From contig NZ_FWXY01000008.1 of the NCBI RefSeq assembly GCF_900176365.1, forward strand, positions 1-64,000: 64,000 nt of DNA. The letters run 5' to 3'. Shown piece after piece: positions 51,830-60,548 of this stretch. The translations under genes were made by a program, and so were the position numbers. This DNA is from Desulfocicer vacuolatum DSM 3385 (GTDB taxonomy: Bacteria > Desulfobacterota > Desulfobacteria > Desulfobacterales > Desulfobacteraceae). The notes beneath the pieces are model-generated. The model did not search any database. It was given only the letters and a program-made list of their open reading frames with translations, and was not told the origin of the DNA. Position 1 is the stretch's first letter. Each line of letters starts with the position of its first letter.

Positions 51830-53041
51830 CTACCCTCTTATCACCCGGATGCTTTCAGGATCTATGGCGAGCTCCACCGTTTCTCCCCTTTCAGGAAGCC
51901 TGCCCCGGGCCGGAACATCAAAGGAAAACCAACGCCCAAACAGTGTCTTAATTCGAATTTTCACCACACTTCCCTGAAAAAAAACATCTTCAAGAGTTCC
52001 GAAAATTCTGTTTTTTATCTTCTCAGCTTCAACATTTTTTTTTATCTTATTTTGACCATTTTCATTGGTGCATGTATCCGTAGAGCGTTGCTTTGCAGAT
52101 ATTACCCCCCCCCGGGGTCTATGATTGCTGTTATTTAAAAATTTTTCCTGTGATTGATCATGGCCATTGAATGGAACAAGGGTGCCTCCATCGGGCAAAA
52201 ATAAAAGAGATGCATTATCTTTATGGCCCGCCCTTTCCATGGCAGGCATGGAAAAAAAGGATCTGCCTTGTTCATGGTCAATGCACACCTCCCCTTTGTC
52301 CGTAAAGGAGATACCCTTGTTAACAATGTTTTGAAAACCAAGAAAATCAGCCACTGTCCGGCCGGCAGGATGGTTGTAAAGTGCCACCGGAGAATCCACC
52401 TGCTCCACCCGGCCCCGATCCATGACGCAGATGCGATGGGCAACGGCAAACGCCTCTTGTTGATCATGGGTAACAAGAATGGTGGTTATGCGGGTTTTAT
52501 CCAATATGGTGCAAAGATCAGACAACAGACGCTCCCGGAGCAGCCTGTCAAGGGCGGCCAAAGGTTCATCCAGCATGATCAACTCAGGTGCCGGAGCCAG
52601 GGTTCTGGCCAGGGCCACCCGCTGGCGTTCACCGCCGGACAGCTCTGAGATGCGCCGTTTTCCATGCATGGGCAATCCCACCAGCTCCAGCATTTCCGCC
52701 ACTCGATGTTCAATTTCCCCCTTTGTTTTCTTTTTCATTTCCAGTCCAAAGGCAATGTTTTGAAATACATTTCTATGGGGAAACAAGGCGAAATCCTGGA
52801 ACATCATGCCAAAATTGCGTTCATGGGAAGGAAGCGGCTTGATGTTCCTGCCCCGGAACAGCACCTTACCCCCATGGGAGGCGTCAAGGCCTGCCACAAT
52901 GCGCAACAGCGTTGTCTTGCCACATCCCGAAGGACCTAAAAGGCAAAGGCGTTCCCCCCGGTCCATGGACAGGGTCACCGAATGGAGGATGGTCTCGCCC
53001 CCCATGCAGCTTGAAATATTTTGTAACGACAATTCTTTCAT
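51830..53041 (-). CDS. thiQ: Thiamine ABC transporter ATPase ThiQ-like, with C-terminal TOBE region
   Basis: 403 residues from MKELSLQNISSCMGG; the in-frame start at 53095 would overlap the permease. Walker A GPSGCGKTT, Q-loop MMFQDFALFPH, signature LSGGERQRVALA, Walker B LIMLDEPLAALD. Classic ThiQ is about 230 residues; here a C-terminal half follows with an AT-rich, Asn/Lys/Ser-rich insert (about 310-350) and a TOBE-like end (GSVVKIRIKTLFGRWFSFDV). Last gene of the thiBPQ operon. Confidence 0.85.
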   Translation of the reverse strand: MKELSLQNISSCMGGETILHSVTLSMDRGERLCLLGPSGCGKTTLLRIVAGLDASHGGKVLFRGRNIKPLPSHERNFGMMFQDFALFPHRNVFQNIAFGLEMKKKTKGEIEHRVAEMLELVGLPMHGKRRISELSGGERQRVALARTLAPAPELIMLDEPLAALDRLLRERLLSDLCTILDKTRITTILVTHDQQEAFAVAHRICVMDRGRVEQVDSPVALYNHPAGRTVADFLGFQNIVNKGISFTDKGEVCIDHEQGRSFFSMPAMERAGHKDNASLLFLPDGGTLVPFNGHDQSQEKFLNNSNHRPRGGVISAKQRSTDTCTNENGQNKIKKNVEAEKIKNRIFGTLEDVFFQGSVVKIRIKTLFGRWFSFDVPARGRLPERGETVELAIDPESIRVIRG

Positions 53042-53057
53042 TTCAACTCTCAATTTT

Positions 53058-54695
53058 TTAAAACCCTTCATGACCCCGGGGTCTGAGTTTTTCAATGACC
53101 ATGAAACCTGTGGCTGTAACCAGCATTAAAAGGGAAGACACCGCCATGGCCTGACCATAATTGGTGGCTCCGGGCTGGCCCAGAAAACGGTAAATGGCCA
53201 CAGGAATGGTGGCATACTCGGGCCGGGCCGTGAACAGGGTGGCACCAAATTCGCCAAGACTGACGGTAAAGGCAAATACAGCCCCCACGGTGAGGGCCCG
53301 TGCAATGATGGGCAGATCCACATGGACCCAGACCTTTCCGGGTGAGGCCCCCAGCATGCCTGCCGCTTCCCTCAGGGCATGGGGGATGGATCGCAGGGCC
53401 GGCAATACCGATCTCACCACAAAGGGAAAGGCCACCAGGGTATGCACCACCGGCACCAGGAAAGGAGATGTCCGAAGGTTCAACGGCGGGGTGTCCAGGG
53501 TAATAATCATCCCAAATCCCAGCGTCACAGCAGAGGTGGACAGGGGCAGCATGAACAACGGGTCAAGAAAACGGGCAAAACGCCCCCTGGCCCCATGGAT
53601 CACCATGGCTGCACATCCCCCCACCGCCAGGGCCATGGCCAGGGTGGCCGTGGCAAACATCAAAGAGTTTCCCATGGCTCTCACAGGCGGCACATAAAAT
53701 ATGGAGCCGGACACATTATAAAAAAGGGAGCGATAAAAAATAAAGGAGAGGCTCCCCTCATACCACAAAGATTTGATAACCAGGGCCAGCATGGGACACA
53801 GACAAAAACAGATAATAAATCCCACACATCCCGCCACCATGCTTTTTTCCATCAAACCCCACGGAGGACGGGCAGACAACGTCTCGGTTTCCGGAGAAAA
53901 TTGAACAAGGCGTTTTTGCAGGCTCGTATAAATCCACATCAGGGCAAAGGTGATCACAATCTGAAGCAAAGAGAGCATTGCAGCCACGGGCAGGTTAAAC
54001 AGGTGGGCGGCCTGGCGGTAAATCTCCACTTCAATGGTGGAAAATCCCGGTCCCCCCAGAATAAGGATCACCCCAAAACTGGAAAAACAGAAGATGAAAA
54101 CCAGAAACGAGGCGGCAAAAATTGCCGGTTTTAAAAGAGGCAGTGTTATTTTGAAAAAAATCTGCACAGGCCTTGCCCCCAGCATGGCACCGGCCTCCTT
54201 CATCTGGGGACCAATGGCGGACCAGAATCCCACAGTGATACGCAACACCACGGAAAAATTATAAAACATGTGAGCCACAAAAATCATGACAAGGCACTGG
54301 TCCGGGGCCATGTTTCCCAGAATCCCTTTCTCTCCGGCCAGGGCCTGGAAGGCGGCAGCCACAACAATGGTGGGCAAAACAAAGGGGATGGTGGCAAGGG
54401 TCATGAACACTTTTTTCCACCTGAAATGAAAAGTGGCCATGACATAGGCGCAGGGAAGCGCAATGACAAGCGTCAATGCCGTGGAAACCCCTGCCTGCCA
54501 CAGGGTGAACCACACAATGCCTGCCATGCGTTTTGATTGAACCACATATCCGGAACTTGACAACGATAATCCCCCCTGGCTGAAAAAACTCTTAAAAAAA
54601 ATGCCGGCCAAGGGGTAAAAATAGAACAAAGATAAAAACACCAAAGGAATCACCCCGGCCAACACCCCGGGGGAAAGGATAACGCCTTTTTTCAT
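53058..54695 (-). CDS. thiP: Thiamine ABC transporter permease ThiP-like
   Basis: 545 residues from MKKGVILSPGVLAGV; start overlaps the thiB stop (TAATG). About twelve membrane helices in two homologous halves, each with the permease loop (EAGAMLGARPVQIFFKITLPLL near 180; EAAGMLGASPGKVWVHVDLPII near 465). This two-domain layout is typical of ThiP and iron(III) permeases; the riboswitch and ThiB neighbour favour thiamine. Confidence 0.9.
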   Translation of the reverse strand: MKKGVILSPGVLAGVIPLVFLSLFYFYPLAGIFFKSFFSQGGLSLSSSGYVVQSKRMAGIVWFTLWQAGVSTALTLVIALPCAYVMATFHFRWKKVFMTLATIPFVLPTIVVAAAFQALAGEKGILGNMAPDQCLVMIFVAHMFYNFSVVLRITVGFWSAIGPQMKEAGAMLGARPVQIFFKITLPLLKPAIFAASFLVFIFCFSSFGVILILGGPGFSTIEVEIYRQAAHLFNLPVAAMLSLLQIVITFALMWIYTSLQKRLVQFSPETETLSARPPWGLMEKSMVAGCVGFIICFCLCPMLALVIKSLWYEGSLSFIFYRSLFYNVSGSIFYVPPVRAMGNSLMFATATLAMALAVGGCAAMVIHGARGRFARFLDPLFMLPLSTSAVTLGFGMIITLDTPPLNLRTSPFLVPVVHTLVAFPFVVRSVLPALRSIPHALREAAGMLGASPGKVWVHVDLPIIARALTVGAVFAFTVSLGEFGATLFTARPEYATIPVAIYRFLGQPGATNYGQAMAVSSLLMLVTATGFMVIEKLRPRGHEGF

Positions 54696-55819
54696 TACAG
54701 CATCAACTCCGTCCATTGGCTGAGCCAAAGATCTCTATGGGATTGAATGCGTCCGGGTGAAAGGGTGGCAGGTTCCTTTGTAATGGCGGCGTGTTCCTGA
54801 AAAACCTGGGGTAAAGATGCTTTTTTATTGGCAGGAAATACAAACATCTGCAAAGGAATATCTGCCTGAAACGACGGGGAAAGCAGAAAATCCAGCAAGG
54901 CCCGGGCAAGGGATTCCTGCTTTGTGCCCTTGAGGATACCGGCAAATTCAATCTGACGAAAGGCAGATCCATGGCCAATGACCACGCCTGTGGGGCTCTG
55001 GGCCGGTTTTTCCTTGGCATAAAACACTTCTGCCGCAGGGCTTGAAGCGTAACTCACCACCAGGGGACGGTCACCGTCGGAAGCTGCGGAAAATTTTCCC
55101 CAATAGGCCTCTTTCCAGCCGCTGGTGATCAACACATCATTTGCCTTAAGCTGTTTCCAGAATTCAAGATATCCATCTTCTCCAAAACGGCTGACGGTGG
55201 CCAAAAGAAAGGCAAGGCCCGGGGATGAGGTGGCCGGATTTTCAATGACCAGCAATCCCTTGTACCGGGGTTTTATCAAATCTTCCAGCATGGTGGGGGG
55301 CAGCATGTCATGGTTTTGAAACCACTGCCTGTCGTAATTGATACACACATCTCCGAAATCAACGGGCAAAAGCCCTTGTGAGGGGTCAAGCTTAAGGGCG
55401 TCATCCACATGGGAAAGATGAACCGATGGGTGGGGCATGAACATGTCCGCAGCCAGGGCCCGGCTTAAAAAGGTATTGTCAATGCCGTAAAAAACATCGG
55501 CAAGTGGGTTGTTTCTGGATAAAATAGCCTTGTTCAGAGCCTCTCCTGCATCTCCTGCCTTTAAGAATATCACCTTGGCATTGTGTTCTTTTTCAAAAAG
55601 GGCAATGACCTCAGCGCTGACACTGAAACTGTCATGTGTCATGAGGGTGATCTCTTTTATCTCCCGGGGTTCCGGTGTCTTTACCTCTGTTTCTGATTGC
55701 GCTGACGCAGCAGATGGTGACGGGGATGATGTGGTTTCTTTTTTTTCACTGTCCCGGGAACAGCCGCACATGACACACACACTTAACACTAAGAAAAAAA
55801 CGCCAAAACGTATTTTCAT
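54695..55819 (-). CDS. thiB: Thiamine-binding lipoprotein ThiB-like
   Basis: 374 residues. Lipoprotein signal with lipobox (VMCGC, Cys20), then a Ser/Thr/Glu-rich linker to about 50. Binding domain begins ITLMTHDSFSVSAEVIALFE, the ThiB signature, with NPLADVFYGIDNTFLSRAL and GLLPVDFGDVCINYD. Delivers thiamine or its phosphates to ThiP/ThiQ. First gene after a TPP riboswitch. Confidence 0.92.
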   Translation of the reverse strand: MKIRFGVFFLVLSVCVMCGCSRDSEKKETTSSPSPSAASAQSETEVKTPEPREIKEITLMTHDSFSVSAEVIALFEKEHNAKVIFLKAGDAGEALNKAILSRNNPLADVFYGIDNTFLSRALAADMFMPHPSVHLSHVDDALKLDPSQGLLPVDFGDVCINYDRQWFQNHDMLPPTMLEDLIKPRYKGLLVIENPATSSPGLAFLLATVSRFGEDGYLEFWKQLKANDVLITSGWKEAYWGKFSAASDGDRPLVVSYASSPAAEVFYAKEKPAQSPTGVVIGHGSAFRQIEFAGILKGTKQESLARALLDFLLSPSFQADIPLQMFVFPANKKASLPQVFQEHAAITKEPATLSPGRIQSHRDLWLSQWTELML

Positions 55820-55894
55820 TTTTTATCTCCTTTGCAAAAAAAAACCATTGACCGTTCCGGAACAGGCGGGAACAAATTCAATGGATCGTCATTA

Positions 55895-55980
55895 CGCCTT
55901 ATCCCTACACCGGCATTCTCCAGATCAGGCAGGCATTTGGTATTCAAACTAAAACCAAACCCGTGGCAAGTCAAGGGATA
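55895..55980 (-). ncRNA. TPP riboswitch (THI box) upstream of thiB
   Basis: The 3' half on the minus strand matches the THI-box consensus very well: GCCTGATCTGGAGAATGCC followed by GGTGTAGGGATAAG. The 5' half is shortened: GGGTTTGG, TTTGAATACCAAATG stands where GGGGTGC...CTGAGA...ATACCC is expected and the optional P3 stem is missing. Terminal helix UAUCCCU with AGGGAUA can pair. It is about 75 bases before thiB; location fits ligand control of thiamine uptake. Confidence 0.75.
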
Positions 55981-56064
55981 TTCCCCATTTTCAAACATTA
56001 TAACCCCATTGTTATTTTGATACGACAATTCCAAAATGAGAATTTACATAGCAGGTATTTGCTC

Positions 56065-56093
56065 TTGACTTAACCCATATAAACGAATAAAAT
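56065..56093 (+). promoter_or_regulatory. Probable sigma-70 promoter of the 104-residue protein gene
   Basis: TTGACT (56065-56070), 17-base spacer, TAAAAT (56088-56093). Good match and spacing; transcription start near 56100, 60 bases before the ATG at 56161. Confidence 0.6.
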
Positions 56094-56160
56094 CGAAACG
56101 TTATTGAGTGGAGTTGTTAACAGCCATGTACTATAAATGCCCCCGGGCAAGGAGAACACC

Positions 56161-56475
56161 ATGTACGAAATCATAGCCAACCCAGAAGATTATCAAATAG
56201 ATGACCTGATCAACGGCACCGGAAACGCTCCCATGGAATTTTCCCAGGACGAGCGGCAGAAATGGGCAGCTGAGATCGACGAATTCAGTGAAAAACTCAT
56301 TGGCTTTTCTGAAAAATCAAAGGAACTGTCCAAGGTTCTGTCCAGTGCAACCACCATTGCAACCACCCCGGCTTCTTTGAAAACCTTAAAAATTCAGTTG
56401 TTCAATATCAATGATGCGTTAAACAATGCCCTTGACATTGCCGGGAAACTGGAATCAGACATTATTTCCAAATAA
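56161..56475 (+). CDS. Small hypothetical protein
   Basis: 104 residues from MYEIIANPEDYQIDD, with AAGGAGAACACC upstream; an in-frame codon 24 bases earlier has no such site. Acidic, soluble, largely helical (EFSEKLIGFSEKSKELSKVL, then LKIQLFNINDALNNALDIAGKL). Not recognised. Own promoter; followed at once by a family-2 repeat. Confidence 0.7.
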   Translation: MYEIIANPEDYQIDDLINGTGNAPMEFSQDERQKWAAEIDEFSEKLIGFSEKSKELSKVLSSATTIATTPASLKTLKIQLFNINDALNNALDIAGKLESDIISK

Positions 56476-56476
56476 C

Positions 56477-56625
56477 GGGCATGTCCTGGCAGACACAACG
56501 AATATAGAAAATGGTATTATGCCGCCCCCCCGAGGGGTAATGGTTCCGGACCGGAACTGTAGACAGCTTGATTGGCCGGTTCCTATTACCCCTCGGGGGG
56601 GAGGCTCTTCCGAGGCAAACTTGAA
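56477..56625 (+). repeat. Family-2 repeat with perfect 17-bp hairpin
   Basis: Head GGGCATGTCCTGGCAGACAC as in the other copies but shorter (lacking the CGTAGACGCGGAGCC part). Left arm CCCCCCCGAGGGGTAAT (56525-56541) pairs perfectly with ATTACCCCTCGGGGGGG (56585-56601). The loop keeps CCGGACCGGAACTGTAGACA. Starts one base after the stop of the preceding gene, so it could also terminate that transcript, though without a T tract. Confidence 0.78.
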
Positions 56626-56638
56626 GGCGACCTTTTCA

Positions 56639-56681
56639 CATAACTGCCACGGGCAGACCGTATTCTAATCCGACTCTATAA
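56639..56681 (-). repeat. Partial family-1 repeat (copy j)
   Basis: Only the first half of the unit in minus orientation (CATAACTGCCACGGGCAGAC to AATCCGACTCTATA). It lies just beyond the stop of the YkgJ-like gene. Confidence 0.7.
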
Positions 56682-56687
56682 AAAACA

Positions 56688-57221
56688 TTATACCCCTGCC
56701 GACAGACGGCAAAATTTAGATTCCATCTCATTTCTCAATCGTTTTATCTGATTTAATTTTTCCATGAAATGCTTCCCGTTTACACCATTCCCCGACATGA
56801 AAATCTGTTTTTGGGCCGGACAAAGATACCAGGTACATACAAAAGGCCGCTCCAGCCGGGACAGAAGACACCCGGTGGGTAAAAGCTTATGACATTGAAG
56901 GTGCCCGGTGGGATCTTTGTGCTTGGCAATCTGTCCTGCGGGCAATCTGCCAAAGGCAAAATAAAGGTATAAAAGATCCTTGAAATCATACCAGATGGTG
57001 GCTTTTTGACAGCAAATATCCTCACAATTGATGCAGGTGACAGTGCACAGATCATCCATGGGCCGGGACAGACTTTCAAATAGTTCTGAAATCTGCCTTG
57101 CATGTTGAACAACCGGATCAAGGGCTGTGGCGTGAACCCTTTTGACGGTATCAAAAAAAAGCGTTATCTCCTGCCACTCTTTCTCATTGTGCCAGGGAAT
57201 GCATGTTGTTTGACTGGTCAT
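56688..57221 (-). CDS. YkgJ-like cysteine-cluster protein
   Basis: 177 residues with the family cysteines: CINCEDICCQ in the middle, then CHKLLPTGCLLS and FVCTWYLCPAQ. Members are predicted to bind iron or zinc, or a cluster, through these cysteines; function unknown. Soluble. The C-terminal part is a basic helix. Confidence 0.82.
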   Translation of the reverse strand: MTSQTTCIPWHNEKEWQEITLFFDTVKRVHATALDPVVQHARQISELFESLSRPMDDLCTVTCINCEDICCQKATIWYDFKDLLYLYFAFGRLPAGQIAKHKDPTGHLQCHKLLPTGCLLSRLERPFVCTWYLCPAQKQIFMSGNGVNGKHFMEKLNQIKRLRNEMESKFCRLSAGV

Positions 57222-57353
57222 GATAAATTAAGCATCCTTCCGTTACAAATCAGGAACACAGAATAAGATCTATATCCAAAAGCTATAACAGCGTTCAACT
57301 GTAGATAAGCAGCGGGATCCTGTCAAGGATGGAATTAATCCCATTGTTATTCA

Positions 57354-57530
57354 TATAACCGCCACGGGCAGACCGTATTCTGATCCGGCTCCGCCCACAA
57401 CAAAGCTTGAAATACACCCCTGATTTGCGGAGTATTTCATATAAACCGCCACGGGCGGACTTTATTCTGACCCGGTTCCACCCACAACGAAGTTTACATA
57501 CATCCTTGATTTGCGACGTGTTTCATATAA
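57354..57530 (-). repeat. Tandem pair of family-1 repeats (copies k1, k2)
   Basis: Two units in minus orientation, about 57354-57444 and 57440-57530, sharing TATAA at the junction. The second is more diverged (GAAGTTTACATACATCC in place of AAGCTTGAAATACACCC). They fill the 380-base gap between the YkgJ-like gene and the DUF4405-like gene. Confidence 0.9.
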
Positions 57531-57601
57531 AAAAAGACTTTGCTCAAATCAAGGGATTTTGCTAAATGTATTTACATTCGTTAACCGATCTGGGAGGCCA
57601 T

Positions 57602-58441
57602 ATGAACATCAGAAAAATCACATCATTAACCCTGCTCATCAGCTTTGTGCTGCTGATCGTTACTTCTGTTATTTTGTATATTGTTCCCCAAGGAAGAGTG
57701 GCCTACTGGGCTGACTGGCATCTTTTGGGCCTGTCCAAGACCCAGTGGGGAAATTTGCACATTAACCTGGGTGTTCTCATGCTCATGGCCGGTTTGCTCC
57801 ACATTTACTACAATTGGAAACCCGTCACAGCCTATCTTAAAAACAAAGCAAAACAGATGAAGGTGTTTACCCCTTCATTTAACGTGGCCCTGGCCGTCAC
57901 CCTGTTCACCGCCATTGGCACCTATTATGAAATTCCGCCCATGAGCGTCATTATTTATGTGGGTGAAGCCATCAAGGACAAGGGAGCCGTGAAGTATGGT
58001 GAGCCCCCCTATGGCCATGCAGAGTTATCCTCTTTAAAACTGTTTTCCAAAAAACAGGATCTGGATCTGAATAAAAGTCTGCAACTGCTCACGGATGCCG
58101 GTTTGTCCGTTACAGGTCCAGAAGAAACCCTTGCCGCCATTGCCAGAGCCAATAACATCACCCCCATGCAGGTGTATGACGTTATTAAGCCGGCTCTGAA
58201 GCAAGAAAGAACAGATGTCAACCCCGCCTTTCCTGATTCCCCACCCCCGGGATTCGGAAACATGACCCTTGCGGCTGTATGCAGCCGGTATCACCTGGCA
58301 ATTCCCACCGTTATCCGGGAATTGAAAAAAAAAAGCATCCATGCAACAGCAGAGCACACCGTCAAAGAAATTGCTAAAAACAATGGCATGGAACCCATGA
58401 CTGTTTTTGAAGCCCTTAATGGACTTTTTATGAAAAAGTAG
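57602..58441 (+). CDS. Membrane protein, DUF4405-like
   Basis: 279 residues from MNIRKITSLTLLISF, with GGGAGG upstream; the longer frame is rejected. Three membrane helices (about 7-28, 53-72 and 97-117) with His residues (ADWHLLGLS, NLHINLGVLM, GLLHIYYNW), as in DUF4405/cytochrome-b-like membrane proteins that could bind haem. The soluble C-terminal half contains two related helical segments of about 55 residues (LDLNKSLQLLTDAGLSVTG... and TLAAVCSRYHLAIPTVIREL...). Function unknown. Confidence 0.8.
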   Translation: MNIRKITSLTLLISFVLLIVTSVILYIVPQGRVAYWADWHLLGLSKTQWGNLHINLGVLMLMAGLLHIYYNWKPVTAYLKNKAKQMKVFTPSFNVALAVTLFTAIGTYYEIPPMSVIIYVGEAIKDKGAVKYGEPPYGHAELSSLKLFSKKQDLDLNKSLQLLTDAGLSVTGPEETLAAIARANNITPMQVYDVIKPALKQERTDVNPAFPDSPPPGFGNMTLAAVCSRYHLAIPTVIRELKKKSIHATAEHTVKEIAKNNGMEPMTVFEALNGLFMKK

Positions 58442-58503
58442 CAAGGTGTGGTGGGCCGGGTAAAAGAGATTCTCTCCAAAGCAGATCAAGGCAAATCAAA
58501 TAG

Positions 58504-59172
58504 ATGAAGCATTCCAGCAAAAACCGACTGATGCCCCGGCACCAGGCATTATTTACCAAAGAAACCCTGTTTGACAAAATCGCAAGGAGCGTATGCCGGG
58601 CAGGTACCCTGCCCCGTAAAGAGTTATATGAGGCCTGGGAAACCGCCAGACGGGTGCGACGAAGGTACAAAGGAGGAAGAGTGGTGGATCTTGCCTGCGG
58701 CCATGGCCTGCTGGGGCATATCATGCTTATCCTTGATAACACATCGGATCATGCCCTGTGCATTGACAGAAAACTGCCGGACAATGCACGGAAACTCTCC
58801 CAGACCTTGCTGACAGACTGGCCCCGGCTGGTGGGAAAAATCCATTTTAAGGAGATGGACATTGAGGACATAACAATTTATTCCCATGATGTGGTGGTGT
58901 CGGCCCATGCCTGCGGCAGCCTGACCGATGTGATCATTGACAAGGCGATTATGGGCAATGCCCGGTTGGCGGTGTTGCCCTGCTGCCATAATCTTAAAAC
59001 CTGCCCCACGGGCAATCTCACCCCATGGATGGAACCTACTTTGGCTGTGGATGCAGTGCGGGCCATGAAACTCCAGTCCCGGGGCTATGACATTTTCACC
59101 GCTAAAATCCCCGATACCATAACCCCTAAAAATCGACTGCTCATGGGGCATCCGCGATCCCGTGACGAATAA
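58504..59172 (+). CDS. SAM-dependent methyltransferase-like protein
   Basis: 222 residues. SAM-binding motif VVDLACGHGLLGHIML at about 60-75; later VVSAHACGSLTDVII and LAVLPCCHNLKTC, which resemble the Methyltransf_32/Trm13-like group. Substrate unknown; a tRNA or rRNA target is possible from the group but not shown. Starts 62 bases after the DUF4405-like gene. Confidence 0.82.
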   Translation: MKHSSKNRLMPRHQALFTKETLFDKIARSVCRAGTLPRKELYEAWETARRVRRRYKGGRVVDLACGHGLLGHIMLILDNTSDHALCIDRKLPDNARKLSQTLLTDWPRLVGKIHFKEMDIEDITIYSHDVVVSAHACGSLTDVIIDKAIMGNARLAVLPCCHNLKTCPTGNLTPWMEPTLAVDAVRAMKLQSRGYDIFTAKIPDTITPKNRLLMGHPRSRDE

Positions 59173-59653
59173 AATAGTATGGGCTTGGTCATAACGTGGG
59201 CCATTTTGTAATGAAACCTTCAGTATAACTAATTAACATCTCTAATTACAGTATTTTTCGGTTGATAAAGTTTGGTCTCACGTATGGTGGCCCAGCTTAT
59301 GATCATCCCAAACGTATCAACTCCAATCCGATAATCTCTTCCAAATAACAGCCATGGGCAGACCGTATTTTGATCTGGATCTGCCCACAACAAAGTTCGA
59401 GACACGCTCCCTTATTTCCGGATTATTTCATATAATCGCCACGGGCGGACCGTATTCTGATCCGGTTCCACCCACAACAAAAATTGAAATACACCCCTGA
59501 CTCACAGAGTATTTCTTATAAAAAAACAAAGGTTTTAAAAGACCTCACAATGTGTGATTGACCATGAACATTTGCCATTCTGAATAGAAAACAGACTATG
59601 GTGAGTTCAAAAAAACAGGAAAAGCATTCCTCATTTACAGCTTAAGGCTATGA
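59173..59653. other. 481-base gap with repeats
   Basis: 59177-59310 holds GGGCTTGGTCATAACGTGG and, about 85 bases on, GGCCCAGCTTATGATCATCC; together these rebuild the contiguous sequence seen inverted at 11578-11625. Then follow two family-1 units. The last 130 bases hold nothing recognised. Confidence 0.5.
59344..59521 (-). repeat. Tandem pair of family-1 repeats (copies l1, l2)
   Basis: Units at about 59344-59435 and 59431-59521, minus orientation, sharing TATAA. The first is diverged (CAGCCATGGGCAGACC, GAGACACGCTCCC). Confidence 0.88.
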
Positions 59654-60151
59654 TCAGGAATTACCGATATCCTTTAAAACTTTTTTGACCAAATTTCCGT
59701 CAGCCTGTTTCCCAAAATGTTTCATGACAGCCCCCATGGCCTGCATGGGGCTTTTGAACTTGGAAAAATCGACATTATCCTGTATCCACTGCTTAATTTC
59801 AGCAGGGGTGGCCATCTGGGGAAGATAGGTGTTTAAAAGCTCCAGGTAATCCGACGTACTCTGTTTTTTAATTTCAAGCACTGTTTTCTCAGATTTGGCA
59901 AATTTACGGATAATATCCAAAATATCATCGTCGGTTATCTCATCAGGGGTCTTCACCCGGGTGGTTTTTTTCCCGCTTTCCAGGGTCATGGAAACGGTAA
60001 GATTGGGGTAAGCACCTATGATAAGGCGCATGGTGTCCCGAACATCGGTGTCTTTATGAATCATGGCCTGCTTCATATCCTGACGGATTTTATCGTACAG
60101 GGATATTTCCATTGAAGCATTCCATCCATAGGCTGGTATAATATCTGACAT
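59654..60151 (-). CDS. GatB/YqeY-domain protein
   Basis: 165 residues from MSDIIPAYGWNASMEI, or 152 from the internal ATG at 60112 (MEISLYDKIRQDMKQAM), which fits the usual YqeY length better. Family motifs: IRQDMKQAMIHKDTDVRDTMRLIIGA, TDDDILDIIRKFAK, then SPMQAMGAVMKHFG. YqeY resembles the tail domain of GatB and may bind tRNA; role unclear. The upstream frame extends into a family-1 repeat and is not coding. Confidence 0.85.
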   Translation of the reverse strand: MSDIIPAYGWNASMEISLYDKIRQDMKQAMIHKDTDVRDTMRLIIGAYPNLTVSMTLESGKKTTRVKTPDEITDDDILDIIRKFAKSEKTVLEIKKQSTSDYLELLNTYLPQMATPAEIKQWIQDNVDFSKFKSPMQAMGAVMKHFGKQADGNLVKKVLKDIGNS

Positions 60152-60170
60152 TGGCTCTATTTTTCCTTTT

Positions 60171-60325
60171 TTATAACCGCCACGGGCGGGACCGTATTCC
60201 GATCCGGTTCCACCCACAACAAAGCTTGAAAAATACCCCTGATTCACGGAGTATTTCATATAAACTGCCACGGGCATACCCGATTTAGATTTCGATCCGC
60301 CCACAACAAACCTTCAAAAATTTGA
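60171..60325 (-). repeat. Tandem pair of family-1 repeats (copies m1, m2)
   Basis: First unit 60171-60263 complete; second 60259-60325 keeps only its first two thirds and is diverged (CGGGCATACCCGATTTAG). Confidence 0.85.
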
Positions 60326-60548
60326 AAGAACATAGCACAGTAAAAAAAAGTCTGCCATAATGTTGTATTAATAAAACGGCAAAATAAGCCTGTTATTGAC
60401 ATCATGTCCAATGAAGCGTTTAATGGTCCTGTCATTTTTTCAAAAATAGACAAAAATGAGCATGATTCGCTCCCAGGCAAGACCCATAAATCCTTTATTT
60501 TATTACCAAAAACGCACACATCCAAACAAAAGAAAGGAATCCATTGAT

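Noticed and set aside
53379-54134. 251-codon plus-strand frame opposite thiP
   Set aside because: Shadow of the permease gene; basic, Gly/His/Gln-rich product without any fold signal.
51486-56625. Family-2 hairpins as a retron or diversity-generating element
   Set aside because: No reverse transcriptase or accessory gene in the window; only two full copies.
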